Positions 31,851 through 41,969 of a DNA stretch of 47,372 bases are shown in pieces. Position 1 is the stretch's first letter; each line of letters opens with the position of its first letter. A program made the translations under genes and the position numbers. Source of the DNA: Nemertoderma westbladi (lineage: Eukaryota > Xenacoelomorpha > Nemertodermatida > Nemertodermatidae); NCBI GenBank assembly GCA_032718475.1, contig JAUCBJ010001278.1:1-47372 (forward strand), written 5' to 3'. The notes below the pieces were generated by a model. That model saw only the letters and a list, made by a program, of their open reading frames with translations, ran no database searches and was not told where the DNA came from.

Positions 31851-32041
31851 ATAATGATGGCAATATGAGTGTTGCTTTTGGGGTACTTTTTAGTGACGAT
31901 AAATGCGCTAATATATTTGAGGCTTTAGTTGGAACTCTGAGAGCTGCTAAACGGAAGAAGATAGTAAGTTACGATGGAGAACTGCTGTTACAAGGAGTTC
32001 ATGACAAAGTTAACATTACTTTACTAAAAGATTCGTTGTGA
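31851..32041 (+). CDS. ABRACL: ABRACL (Costars domain) exon 2
   Basis: Codes for residues 21-83 and the stop. The text matches the conserved Costars core: VAFGVLFSDDKCANIFEALV, GTLRAAKRKKIVSYDGELLL, QGVHDKVNITLLKD. ABRACL is about 81 residues in vertebrates, so this protein is essentially complete at 83. The acceptor is cctcctgtag|at, phase 1, matching exon 1 (A + AT gives Asn21). The stop TGA is at 32039-32041. No frameshift or premature stop is present despite the repeat-laden intron, so the gene looks functional. The protein is cytosolic and takes part in actin-based processes. Confidence 0.94.
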
Positions 32042-33030
32042 CCGCGGTCTACTGTTTGTTGAGTATACAGTAGGACACAGAAATTGACATATTCTGCGCA
32101 AACTTCGCTATTTCCGCAAAATGCGAAATCTTAAACAAATTATCATTATTTTGTATTCAGGTGGGATGGGGGGGGGGGGGGTTATCAGCTGTTACACAAA
32201 TAACAGCTGATTACTCCCAAAAATTTAACTGCACTCTGTTCTATTGACTTTCGTTTATTGTTTTGGTTAGAATAACGTGCCACTGTTATCTGTTCCTTTC
32301 TCTAAATTGGTAATTTAACATTGAGGCGAAATGCTAATTCTCGGAGATGGGATTTTGGTCAAGTCCCCCCCCCCCCCCCCCCTGTCTATGTTTTAGAACA
32401 TTTTATTTATTATTTCAATTATTTAAACGATTTTTATCTAAAATAAAAATAATGTTCTAGGACATTTTCTTTTTTGTCGGAAGAGAAATGTTATTTCAAG
32501 GTGTTTCAGTAGGCCTACATTTTTTCACAAGCCAGTTTTTTATGATATTCTAATTCAGTGGTGTTATAAAACATAGTTTAGTATTTAATTATTACTTTTT
32601 GCTCGAATATACCACAAAATCGAGAGAAAAACGAGTGCATTTTTTTCCCGGCAAAAAATGTAAAATAAGAAAATCTGAAAATATTTTAGGTTTAATTTCT
32701 TAAATTTTATTACTTAAGTTACATATGTTGAAAGAGCGCCGAAATAGAAAAGGTTTGCACTTAATTGCACAAAATCGGGAGAAAAGGTTTCAATTTTTTC
32801 CCTAGGGAAAAACGTAACCCATATATATGATTTCATTGATTTTTACATTTTTCCTGGCGAAAAAAGTACAGCAACGACGTAGAATAGGTTTGCATTGAAA
32901 GTAATTTGAGCAAAATCCACTCACACACTCAATCCACTCCCACAATACACACTTGCAACTTAGTACTGTACTACTACGATCGGCTCGGCATGCTGCATTG
33001 CAGCTGAATTACATATATATATTGCCTATA
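32042..33030. other. ABRACL 3' region and AT-rich sequence
   Basis: A candidate polyadenylation signal aataaa lies at 32442-32447. A G-run (about 32167-32180) and a C-run (about 32366-32382) flank a copy of the recurring 55-bp motif at 32246-32300 (tttattgttttggttag, then gccactgttatctgttcc). No further gene is seen. Confidence 0.5.
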
Positions 33031-33440
33031 TATTAAGAATGCTGTGCCGGCTTGTCGATAAAATTGCACCCGCCACAACTCCCTATCACCCATGAAATTT
33101 GCTAGATTATCTGCATCTTCAAGGCCAGTGTCCTTAAGAGGCGTCTAAAAAAAAAGCCATGGGCTGTCCACCATGCTTATATTCACTCGTTGAGACTGCC
33201 AAAGCACAAGATTATGCACTGGCTGGTCCTCAAGGTGAATGCAATGTCCTGCAAAGCGGAGGCGGTTCCGTTCAAGTGTCAAGCTAGTGGAGACTAATGG
33301 CACACATTATGTTGTATAGGGTCCTATTGGAGATGTATTCGTTGTACTTGACACAATGAACCCGGCGCAGCATTCTTGTGAAAGTGCCATCCAGAGATTT
33401 GGTATCCTCTGCAGTTAGAGCCCAGCATGGACTCCTTAAC
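33031..33440 (-). pseudogene. LINE A 3' fragment
   Basis: Read on the minus strand it gives SPCWALTAEDTKSLDGTFTR, then MLRRVHCVKYNEYISN, matching 13150-13260 almost residue for residue. It then continues toward the LINE 3' end with the DTGLEDADNLA and MGDRELWRV text shared with 46508-46717. Several frameshifts. It extends the family A sequence past where the copy at 13290 stops. Confidence 0.8.
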
Positions 33441-34698
33441 TGTCTGCAAGACGTACTCCATAATGGAACTCAATATCCAATATTGGTTTATGTAGATAAG
33501 CGGCTCTCTAGTTACGTAATAAATATTCGAGAACACTAAATTATTTAACATTGAGTAAAGCAGCATCAGGAGTTGAAAAGTACAATAATTAGAAGCGTGC
33601 AGTAGTAAATATGGAAGCATTAAAGTAAAAGTAGCATACCGCAATTCAATTTATTTTGTAACACTACTTCGTTCAATCTTTTATTAAAGAATTGAGCAAC
33701 AAAAATGACCAATTTAAGAATAAAAATACGTATTACATGGGAAAAAAATCATAGAGCTTTTTTGTTTTCAATATTCTCTCGACCCCTTATTAACCTCGCT
33801 GGCGTTCGGTAAATAAAACACCTCGAGAATAGTGAAAAAAAGTTCTATATTTTTTTCCAACTAATAAATATTTATTTAATTTATTTTCGTTGCCATTATG
33901 AGACTTTCGCAACCCAAAATACAGTGCTGTGAACATAACAAATTTTCCAACGTTTGCTAATAATGCGCATTTCGCGAAAATCTTGGGAGAGTGCGACGTT
34001 TAAACTTTGCGCAAAGAAGAAAACAATTTCTGTGTCTAATGTGTATGTTCTTAGTCAAAATTTATATTTAATAGGTTCAATTAATTTAATAACTCATTAA
34101 GTTACATTTATTTAAATTTTATTATAATAATTATATATTTATACAGCCTGAACCATAATAGTTCGCTTCGAGACTAGCATAATGATTACCAAAAGGCTTT
34201 TAATAGCATTAATTGGGATCTATGTACACCCAGATAGGATCTATGTTCATCAAAGTCAGGCCTTGCAGGATCTAAGTTCGTTTTACCGTTACGGTTACCT
34301 GTCCCCCCTGTACAGCTGTACCCGGCTGCCCGGTATATAATACGCCATATCAGCATATTATGATAAATAACTATTTACATACCTATTTATGTGTAAAGTA
34401 GCACTTTACAGTGTGATGATCCGAGTGCTATGTTACACGAACGAACGTAGTGAGTGAGTGAAAATAAAGCCACGAGGATCAGAACACTGTAAAATACTGT
34501 ACTTTGCAACATGTAGTTTTATTCCAAAATTGGGCTCTTTCACACTACAGGCGCCACCTTTTACATGGAAAACATAAACATACAGCGTTAATTTTACTTG
34601 GCGTATAAATGGTTGGTTTTTGGGGTGTTTTGTAGGTACCGGCAGCGCGGCAGACCGGTACTGTTGGTATTGGTTTATTTTTTAGGTTAGGTTTTGTT
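33441..34698. other. AT-rich intergenic sequence
   Basis: No gene recognised. Short duplicated words (ggatctatgt, twice near 34220) and a cgaacgaacgtagtgagtgag stretch at about 34437 are the only local patterns. Confidence 0.4.
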
Positions 34699-34914
34699 GG
34701 TCTTAGGCACAACCCATAATTAAAGCAGTAATTTAACCCTAAGTCATGAGGCTCTAATCTTTGTAATTTTGTGGAATTTCGAAATTTTGCTATTGGACCG
34801 CAAAGGCCAATAGTAATGTCCGAAATTCCACAAAATTTAATAGATTAGAGCCTCCTTACAGCCTTACTTAGGGTTAGGGTTAAATTACTGCTTTAATTAG
34901 GGTTTTTGCCTGAC
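34699..34914. mobile_element. 216-bp fold-back MITE
   Basis: A long imperfect palindrome. The left arm has ggtcttaggcac, aattaaagcagtaatttaac, gaggctctaatct and ttttgtggaatttcg. The right arm carries the inverse of each, ending gcctgacc. The centre is the ttggaccgcaaaggccaata block. The ttagggttagggtt words are part of the arm and not telomeric. No target duplication is obvious. Confidence 0.7.
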
Positions 34915-35654
34915 CAAAGTATTGTTCTGCTCTCTGACTGCTAGATCAACCCCCCGCTCAATGCGTGGCTCGCCCCACAATGCTTTGTTTTATTTGTGCG
35001 CCCCTCTGCACGATTTGAACTACACTTGTATCAGTGTATACTAAAACCAATAAAGTAAATAATTCTAAGAAAGATCGCAAAATGATTAAAGTAAGAATTA
35101 ATTAAGAGAAATTAAGTTACGAGTCTTGTAATGACTGCAAGTGAAAAGCGAGACGCAGAGGGGATAGATCGTCCTGTAGAAGGCTGCATTGTAACGAGTG
35201 TAGAATATATGTGGCAGGCGCGCCACAAAGCCGACAGTGGCAGGAGTCAGAAGGCCTCCAACAAGAGCTAACTGCAAACTGTTAACACATTTTACTGGTG
35301 GAAACCATTCTGCCATTGGACAAAAATTGTGCGCCAACACGTCGCCGCTTTTTAGATAAATAGGAGAGATTACCAATTATTGTTTGTGTGGTAACCATGG
35401 CGATCCCAAGTTTCAGGTTCACTTGCATTGAATTGATGGACTGTAAAGTCGCTCTGTTGGGTTGGGACATTACAACATAATAATATATCACTAAATGTAC
35501 AGGCTGTAATGTCCTCTAAAAAGTTGTAAAGTAAAGTGCTAAATAACAACTCGTTGTTAATTAATAGGCCTACTACCGGCAGATCGGTACCGGCATTGAG
35601 TAAAATGTTACAATTTTGGAATAAAATTTACGATCAGACAATAATCTGATAATG
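34915..35654. other. Intergenic sequence, no gene
   Basis: Open frames on the minus strand at 35098-35491 lack domain content and splice support. No repeat recognised. Confidence 0.35.
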
Positions 35655-35663
35655 GTTACATTG

Positions 35664-35799
35664 GGTACATACTAAAAGGTAGAACGACTAGAAAAGGTAG
35701 GAAAGGTAGGACTTTGGTTATAGCCTGTTTATAGGAAATTATAGCCCGTTATAGATCGTTATAGCCCGTTATAGATCGTTCTACCTTTTAGTACGTACC
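35664..35799. mobile_element. 136-bp MITE with 9-bp TSD
   Basis: The ends are ggtacatactaaaaggtag (35664) and the inverse of ggtacgtactaaaaggtag (ending 35799). They match at 23 of 24 positions. gttacattg flanks both sides (35655-35663 and 35800-35808). Nine-base duplications are typical of Mutator-like elements. The interior has two tatagcccgttatagatcgt units. No coding capacity. Confidence 0.8.
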
Positions 35800-35808
35800 G
35801 TTACATTG

Positions 35809-36120
35809 CATTAATTCAGAACGTAATACAGTAATATGTAATACCAGAACAGTCAAGCAGTCAAGGCGTGAGTACAGAACTGTAATATGCCTGTACAGCT
35901 GTATGCTGGGATGGCCTGTCTTACCTGTTACCTGTAGAACGGTATCAATCAGTAGGCTGGTAGGACCTGGGTAGGATCTACGGGCAGACGGGCCTACTCT
36001 TCAATCTTACTACAGTCTGACAGTACCGGTACTTCTGTACTTTTGACTATTAAAGCTCTGACAGTCCAATAGTCTGAGGCAACGCTGCTACGACATGCTG
36101 ACAATACGACTATCTGCTGA
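35809..36120. other. Intergenic sequence, no gene
   Basis: Contains cagtaccggtact-type words and short tandem agaaccgt-like pieces. No coding or RNA feature found. Confidence 0.35.
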
Positions 36121-36193
36121 TCTGTATACAGCATGTCCTGGAATTGTGGAATATAGTGTCGTTATTCAGGTACATCTGTACATGCCAGCATGC

Positions 36194-36224
<31 letters not shown>

Positions 36225-36418
36225 GCTTTTCTACAAATCGTAAATGAGATTGCATGAAATTTGAAACAGAGTTAGTTTCATCTCCCTCCTCCCCTCCTTC
36301 TGTCCTTAGTGCTGTAGTGGGTGAGCCAGAATTTTTATTTTTGCTTTCATTCTTTAGCTACAAGCGTTTGAAAATCTCCGTCGATATTGCACCAGTTACA
36401 TCGCAGTTATTCTTCGGA
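36121..36418 (-). repeat. Dispersed repeat R, inverted copy
   Basis: The inverse of 38785-39000: atagtgtcgttattcaggtac, a C-run (about 36186-36214), then gattgcatgaaatttgaaac, gagccagaatttttattttt, and tccgtcgatattgcaccag ending at gcagttattcttc. Other copies in this window: 37311-37466, 38640-39000, 41560-41655 (faint), 42800-43015 and 45720-45895. No coding content; probably a non-autonomous element whose terminus is the poly-G/C tract. Confidence 0.75.
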
Positions 36419-37005
36419 TGACAGACCGAACGTAATCAGGATCGAATGTAACATAGTTTTTACGAATCGAACGTAACCTCAATTATGTTACATTGGATCC
36501 TATAACTATGTTACATTCGATCTACAAATTACTAAGCTCGAATGTAACATACATTTATTTCAGTTGTGTTTTGATTTCAGGAGTTAACGGCCGATGAAAT
36601 GCTTCGTTTATTTACAGGAAGAAACAGTTGGCGTGGTGTTGGTGAGTACAAAACAAAGACCCAAGACACAATTAAGTGACCTGCAATCTTGTAACATGTG
36701 TTAACTTTCGTTTATTGTTTTGGTTCCCCCAACACGCCTCTATAACCTGCTCCTTTCAGCCTTTAAATAAAAGTAACCTGCATAATCTTGTAACATCTGT
36801 TAACTTTCGTTTATTGTTTTGGTTCCCCCAACACGCCTCTGTAACCTGCTCCTTTAAATTTGTAAATGGCAATGTTACATTCGAGCTTAGTAATTTGTAG
36901 ATCGAATGTAACATAGTTATAGGATCCAATGTAACATAATTGCAGTTACGTTCGATACGAAATAACTATGTTACATTCGATCCTGATTACGTTCGGTCAT
37001 GTATC
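36419..37005. mobile_element. Fold-back element with 130-bp inverted arms
   Basis: The arms run from about 36425 (gaccgaacgtaatcagg, atcgaatgtaacatag) and mirror to about 37000. Each arm is itself built of alternating ttacattcgat/atcgaatgtaa words. The interior (36560-36870) contains two copies of the 55-bp motif (36703-36757 and 36803-36855). It has landed in or beside repeat R. No transposase. Confidence 0.7.
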
Positions 37006-37310
37006 CGGCAACCACACAATCAGTGTGATACTGATACCATGCAGCCAAGCACATCAGCAGTCACATTCTCATCTTCGCGTCCTGAATAAATAAGTCTTCT
37101 GATACATTGTGAACGTCAAAACCGTGTGCTCTCCACCTTTTTTAGCACATGTTACGTCAACGTTACATGTTACGATCCAAAACACAGTTTTGATCTTTTT
37201 ATATATAAAATACGGTACATATGAAAATACAGCAAATAACACAGTATCGAAACACAGTACCCGGTAGTAGTGTTTAAACGGGATCCCGATCCCGTACTGC
37301 CGTAAACACT

Positions 37311-37466
37311 AAATCTTTGAAGAATAACTGCGGTGTAACTGGTGCAATATCGACGGAGACTGTTTAAACGCTGTACCGGTCGTTGAAAGCAAAAATAAAA
37401 ATTCTGGCTCACCCATTAAGAAACTAACTCTGTTTCACATTTCATGCAATCTCATTAGGTTTTAAC
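37311..37466 (+). repeat. Dispersed repeat R, direct copy
   Basis: tttgaagaataactgcggtg, actggtgcaatatcgacgg, then aaagcaaaaataaaaattctg, ggctcaccca and catgcaatctcatt. It is shorter than the copy at 38640 and lacks the poly-G end. Confidence 0.75.
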
Positions 37467-37494
37467 GATGTACCTGCAATCTATTGGTTTTAGT

Positions 37495-38557
37495 CAAGGT
37501 GCCTACTAAATAACAGGTCATGCAGCGAGCGGATTCCTGAAATTAGCGTGAGGCCGATCTGTTTCCCTATTTATGGCACTTTTTTCATAATATTTTCTTA
37601 GAAACCTCTCTTATGCGATACTTTGGTTAGGTGGATATGATGACTAGGGTTCATAGGCAATGTAATAAAATGTGTTTCTGGAATTTTTATCTTGTAGTTG
37701 CCAAGGTAACCGGGTGCAAAGTTCAAATTTCGAGCGCCTGTAATTCAAGACGACAAGGGATTCTGTTCTTGCGATTTGGTATATGAGTAAAGGGAATAAA
37801 AGTCTATCAAATTATTTTACATTTCAATTTTTTTTCAATCCCGTTTCCATGGTGACGGGAATTACGATAATTTCCCATTATGACCGCCAGATTGAAATTG
37901 GGCTACTATTTACTACTTATATAATTTTCAACAAACATGCCTGGTGATTGTCCTTTATTTCTAATAATTGCTAACCGAAATTTAATATTCTGGAATGTCA
38001 AAATCATGCTATCACAGGTCTTGCTCTCTGATTGGACAGTTTAGTTTATTTGCAAATATTGACTTTTAAAAATATGATTCACAATTGACGAATTATAAAA
38101 TAAAATGTTGGCAATTTTAACTTATTATTTAGACTGACAAACCGAATAAAAATGGTGTTTTATAGAATTGGTAGACAATTTTTAAAATTTTTCATTCTAC
38201 TTATTTCCATGGCAACGGGAATGTAAACAAATTCAAATGTTAAATATTTTGATAGACTTTTATTTCCTTTACTCACCTACCAAATCTCAAGGGAAGAATC
38301 CATTGTCGCCTTGAAATACAGGCGCGCAAAGTTTGAACTTTGCACCCGGTTACCTTGGCAACTACAAGATAAAAATTCCAGAAACACATTTTATTACATT
38401 GCTATGAATCCTAGTCATCATATCCACCTAACTAAAGTAGCATATAAGAAGTTTCTAAGGAAATATTATGAAAATAGTTCCATAAATAGGGAAACGATCG
38501 GCCTCCGCTAATTTCAGCAATCCGCTCGCTGCATGACCTGTTATTTAGTACACCTTG
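37495..38557. mobile_element. 1,063-bp element with ~310-bp inverted repeats
   Basis: The left arm 37495-37811 and right arm 38248-38557 are long inverted repeats. The ends read caaggtgcctactaaataac and gttatttagtacaccttg. The inner boundaries read agtctatcaaa and tttgatagact. Arm identity looks high over gttaccttggcaac, ccagaaacacattttatt and catcatatccacctaac. The 435-bp middle is AT-rich and non-coding. The outer 18-20 bp recur as the 41-bp palindrome at 4281-4321. No clear target duplication here. Confidence 0.8.
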
Positions 38558-38639
38558 ATGTATATGGATATTCTTCATACATAATCAAAATGTTCTCGAA
38601 CATTGTGTATTTATTTAATATAATAAATGGCCTGCAGTG

Positions 38640-39000
38640 GAAGCAAATACATGCAAAACTCGAATGCCCATATCTCGGCTATTTCCCAAGCAAATTCAAA
38701 TATTTTTACATATTTCAAATGTATTTGGAATCCTTGCACGGTCAGCTTTGCACTAGCACCAACAAATCACTAAATGTTTGAAGAATAACTGCGGTGTAAC
38801 TGGTGCAATATCGACGGAGACACTTTTTTTAAACGCTTGTAGCTAAAGAATGAAAGCAAAAATATAAATTCTGGCAGTCTGGCTCACCCACTAAGGAGGA
38901 GGGAGATGAAACTAACTATGTTTCAAATTTCATGCAATCTCATACGATTTCTAGAAAAATTTGGGGGGGGGGGGGCAGGTACCTGAATAACGACACTATA
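38640..39000 (+). repeat. Dispersed repeat R, longest copy
   Basis: Starts near cgaatgcccatatctcggct and continues through tggaatccttgca, gaagaataactgcggtg, ggctcacccactaagg and catgcaatctcat. It ends in a G-run (about 38962-38975) plus caggtacctgaataacgac. The first half matches 42815-42900 and the second half matches 45730-45880. Together the copies define a unit of about 360 bp. Confidence 0.75.
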
Positions 39001-39171
39001 GGCCTACAGCTATATGACATGCTGTATACCTGTATACCGGTACCGCAGTTCAGTAGTCAGGTAGTTCTGTAGTTATACCGGTAGTTCATACAGTCATAGG
39101 CCTATCCCAGTATCCGTACCTTTGGTTATTTCGTATTGCAAAAATAAGACTGTAACCTATGTTATTGAGTT

Positions 39172-39307
39172 ATCGTTTATTGTTTTGGTTAGAAAGGCCC
39201 GCCACTGTAACCTGTTCCTTTCGTTAATTAATAAATCTAGTTTTGTTTATTGTTTTGGTTAGCAAACACCGCCACTCCCCGCTCTGCCACTGTAACCTGC
39301 TCCTTTT
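39172..39307 (+). repeat. Two copies of a 55-bp motif in the TSEN34 leader
   Basis: Copy 1 (39172-39221) and copy 2 (39241-39307) each contain tttattgttttggttag, then a gcc(g)ccact piece and tgtaacctgctccttt. The same motif occurs at 32246-32300 (3' of ABRACL) and twice inside the fold-back element at 36703-36855. Copy 2 ends 21 bp before the TSEN34 start codon, so it probably lies in its 5' UTR or core promoter. Function unknown. Confidence 0.65.
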
Positions 39308-39328
39308 TCAATAGATACCGGTACGCAT

Positions 39329-40435
39329 ATGAACGATAAGCGACTATATAAAATTGGCAATGCTGCAATGGGCCCTCCGCCAATTGTACTATGGTCTACT
39401 GGCTGTCAGCAAGCTTTGGTTTGGAATTTTAGAGACATAGAAACATTGAGACTAAAACATCGAATAGTCGGTGAACTTATTGGGTGTCTTCCCGGTAAAC
39501 CGTTACAGAACTGCCAGCTAGGTCGCCCGCTACTGTTAGCCGCACACGAGATTGCGCTACTAATCGATCGCGGGATAGCCGTCATCTGCGACGTCCCGGA
39601 TCGCTGCCGCAGCGCTGAGCGCGGCGAGGAATACTCGCGGTTTCGCGAGGAAAGTTTAGCGCGACAACGCGTGGCTGCGGAAACGGAAGCACGCGCTGTC
39701 TCGGAGGGACACCGACGTCTAATCGACGCCGGAAGAAAAGCGAAACTCATCGGAGAACAGCCGAGTAATCTGAGTAAAAAGAAACGTAAACAGTTATATA
39801 AGAGGTTGAAGAAAGAGGATGCAGAGAGGGGGGAAGAGGTTGGGAGAGGGTCTACGGATTATAGGGAGGAGTTTGGGAGGGAGAAGGGGGTTGGGACAAC
39901 GGGTGCACGTAGAGCTAATTCCGCTCCACCAGCTGTTGCAGCAGATGGTCTTGCAGATAACATAAGCGACGTAAGTAGGCCTATTATTAAGCTAGATTGC
40001 AATTCCTTCCATTCGACGAGCTCCCGAGATATTAATTACAATAAGAACGCACTCGTCCAACTGCCCACCGAGCCGGTGTTCCCTGTGACCGCCTCCGAGG
40101 TGTCGGATTACAGATGCGATTGGTCCCCACCAACCGGCGCCGTCGACCGGCTACGTTACCGCGTGTTCGCCGATCTTTGGACTCGCGGTTACTATCTCAC
40201 GGGCGGCGGTAAGTTTGGTTGCGACTTCCTGATCTACCCAGGGGACCCGCTGCGGTTCCATTCCTCCTATATGGCGGTCTGTCGCCAGACGGACTGCCGG
40301 TTCCGCGCGAGAGACCTCGTGAGTCTACTGCGGCTGGCGACCTCGGTTAATAAGACGTTGTTATTGGCTACGTGGGATGGCGAGGGGGAGAGTTCGGTTA
40401 GATATCTCGCCGGTAACTATGGCGATATTAGTTGA
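39329..40435 (+). CDS. TSEN34: tRNA-splicing endonuclease subunit Sen34
   Basis: A single-exon gene for a 368-residue protein. With TSEN2, TSEN15 and TSEN54 this subunit forms the nuclear endonuclease that excises introns from pre-tRNA. TSEN34 cuts the 3' splice site. The N-terminal domain (residues 15-90) has the family pattern (IVGELIGCLPGKPLQNCQLG, RPLLLAAHEIALLIDRG). Residues 95-240 are a charged, probably disordered linker. The nuclease domain (275-368) has FADLWTRGYYLTGGGKFGCD and the catalytic triad Y303 (LIYPGDP), H311 (RFHSSY) and K342 (VNKTLLL). The start at 39329 gives 13 residues before the conserved block; Met14 is an alternative start. GC content is much higher than in the flanks. 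All catalytic residues are present, so it is probably functional. Confidence 0.95.
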   Translation: MNDKRLYKIGNAAMGPPPIVLWSTGCQQALVWNFRDIETLRLKHRIVGELIGCLPGKPLQNCQLGRPLLLAAHEIALLIDRGIAVICDVPDRCRSAERGEEYSRFREESLARQRVAAETEARAVSEGHRRLIDAGRKAKLIGEQPSNLSKKKRKQLYKRLKKEDAERGEEVGRGSTDYREEFGREKGVGTTGARRANSAPPAVAADGLADNISDVSRPIIKLDCNSFHSTSSRDINYNKNALVQLPTEPVFPVTASEVSDYRCDWSPPTGAVDRLRYRVFADLWTRGYYLTGGGKFGCDFLIYPGDPLRFHSSYMAVCRQTDCRFRARDLVSLLRLATSVNKTLLLATWDGEGESSVRYLAGNYGDIS

Positions 40436-41248
40436 ACCGGGACGGAACTGGTAGTAAACTCGATGCTCTGTACGGTCTAGCAGTACGGTGGTTCTATTTA
40501 ATTGGTGCAATGTTGTAATGATTAATTAATATTCTTGAGTTACTTCTACGAACCTACCAGATCGTAGCCCCTTGCTATTATACTGAGAGTTTGATAATAT
40601 AATCATCTGAAATTATATTAAATTACAACTATATTTATGTTATAATTCAATGGAAACCGTTTTATTTAAAAGTCAAGAATCTCTATATAATAATATTATC
40701 AATTCATGTATTTCTAGACTATATTGATTTAATTAAATGTTAGTAACTAACTGAAATTTTAATTAATTGATTTGCAGGTAATTAAACTGCAAACATTTGT
40801 GAGAAATATCAATTACATTAACAAATATAAATTAGACCCACAAGTTCTTAATTTATCAGCACAATATTAATATTATAAGTGGTGGGGAATAACTGCGCGT
40901 TAACACCTATATATACAAACCGGATGCATGCGTTTAATTGTTTGTAATCTGTTATTATTGTTATTATTTTCTTTCGGTGATATTCACTCTAAAACTTATG
41001 AGTAAAAACTCTTTGGATCGCATTTATTGTTGATATCGGATTGATATTGGTGGAGGAACGACTTTATTTTGTCAATCTGGTTCAACTTTATTTAACATTG
41101 ACGCCTCGGGAAACTTTGCTGCACCTTAACTGGGTTGTTTGGTTAGTTCGGAAAGTTCACCTTGGCACTGAGTATCGTCAGTGCGAGTTACTGTAACTGA
41201 GGAACAACCAAGACGTTGCTAGGTGACTTGCTACTCCGGTTACGTACA
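40436..41248. other. TSEN34 3' region and putative 5' UTR of the next gene
   Basis: AT-rich to about 41040, then more balanced sequence up to the possible start codon at 41249. I see no classical AATAAA close behind TSEN34. The segment 41050-41248 could be the leader of the exon at 41249. No other feature. Confidence 0.4.
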
Positions 41249-41398
41249 ATGTTCCCGCGGGTCATTAACCCCACCAGGGTAGGACAGTGCACCTCCACTG
41301 CAGACTTCGAGGTGGCGGCCAACCAGTACCTCGACTCTATGGTTCGTCTTTGTGAATCCTCCCATCATCTCGCCAAGTTCTACGCATTTCTACTCAAG
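41249..41398 (+). CDS. Putative first coding exon, unknown gene
   Basis: A 150-nt open segment from ATG (41249) to a good donor, AAG|gtgggt, in phase 0. It encodes 50 residues including MFPRVINPTRVGQC, DFEVAANQYLDSMVRLCESS and HHLAKFYAFLLK. GC content is clearly above its surroundings and codon usage is balanced. The second half looks like an amphipathic helix. After the donor the frame soon stops in AT-rich sequence, which supports a splice site. The next exons would lie downstream on the plus strand, but I could not find one. I do not recognise the family. An earlier in-frame ATG at 41216 is possible. Confidence 0.5.
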
Positions 41399-41887
41399 GT
41401 GGGTCTTATTTGTTTACTTAACACAAATTCACGGAGTTCCTTATTGATATTCAATATGTGAGTAGAGCATTGCGCGCGCGGATTACGCAGTACGCACCGC
41501 GCAGGTTACACGATATCCTGGAAAATATATTCTTACTGGGCTGCGATTCTTACAATATCGGCGGAGTCAGGCACCTTTTTCAAAAGCGAAATAACAATTC
41601 TGGTTTACCCAGCAGAGGGAGGTGAATTTACTCTGTTTCAAATTTAATAAAACTCATTAATATTTATCAAGAACTTCTAGAATATAGTATTTATTCGTAT
41701 TTATTAGTAGAATTAAATATACTATATTCTAAAAGTCCTTGGTCCGATCCATTAACAACAACAGCAAACAAACGTGCCACAATTGTATTACTCTAAAGGG
41801 TCCGTTAAATATGTACATGTACAATTTGCACTAAAATACACAATTGTGGAAAGGGCGAAAGGCACTTCATAATTTGATATGTAAATT
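41399..41887. other. AT-rich sequence with a faint repeat R copy
   Basis: At about 41560-41655 the words cgaaataacaattctgg, agagggaggtga and tgtttcaaattta recall repeat R in degenerate form. The rest holds nothing recognisable. Confidence 0.4.
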
Positions 41888-41893
41888 TTTATT
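41888..41893 (-). terminator. Polyadenylation signal of the WD40 gene
   Basis: AATAAA on the minus strand, 77 nt after the stop codon at 41970-41972. The spacing and hexamer fit a short 3' UTR. Confidence 0.55.
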
Positions 41894-41969
41894 AGCACTA
41901 TTGGTAATTAAATGATTTGCAACGGGAACAGCTTAGGCTTCTAAATATACAGTAGTGTAGTAGTATATA

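Noticed and set aside
34855-34885. Telomere-like ttagggttaggg
   Set aside because: It is part of a fold-back MITE arm and its inverse is present in the other arm; only two units.
35098-35491. Minus-strand ORFs of 69-92 codons
   Set aside because: No domain, codon pattern or splice evidence; expected by chance in this length.
38311-38781. Two plus-strand ORFs of 66 and 82 codons
   Set aside because: They lie in the right arm of the 1,063-bp inverted-repeat element and in repeat R; no coding signature.
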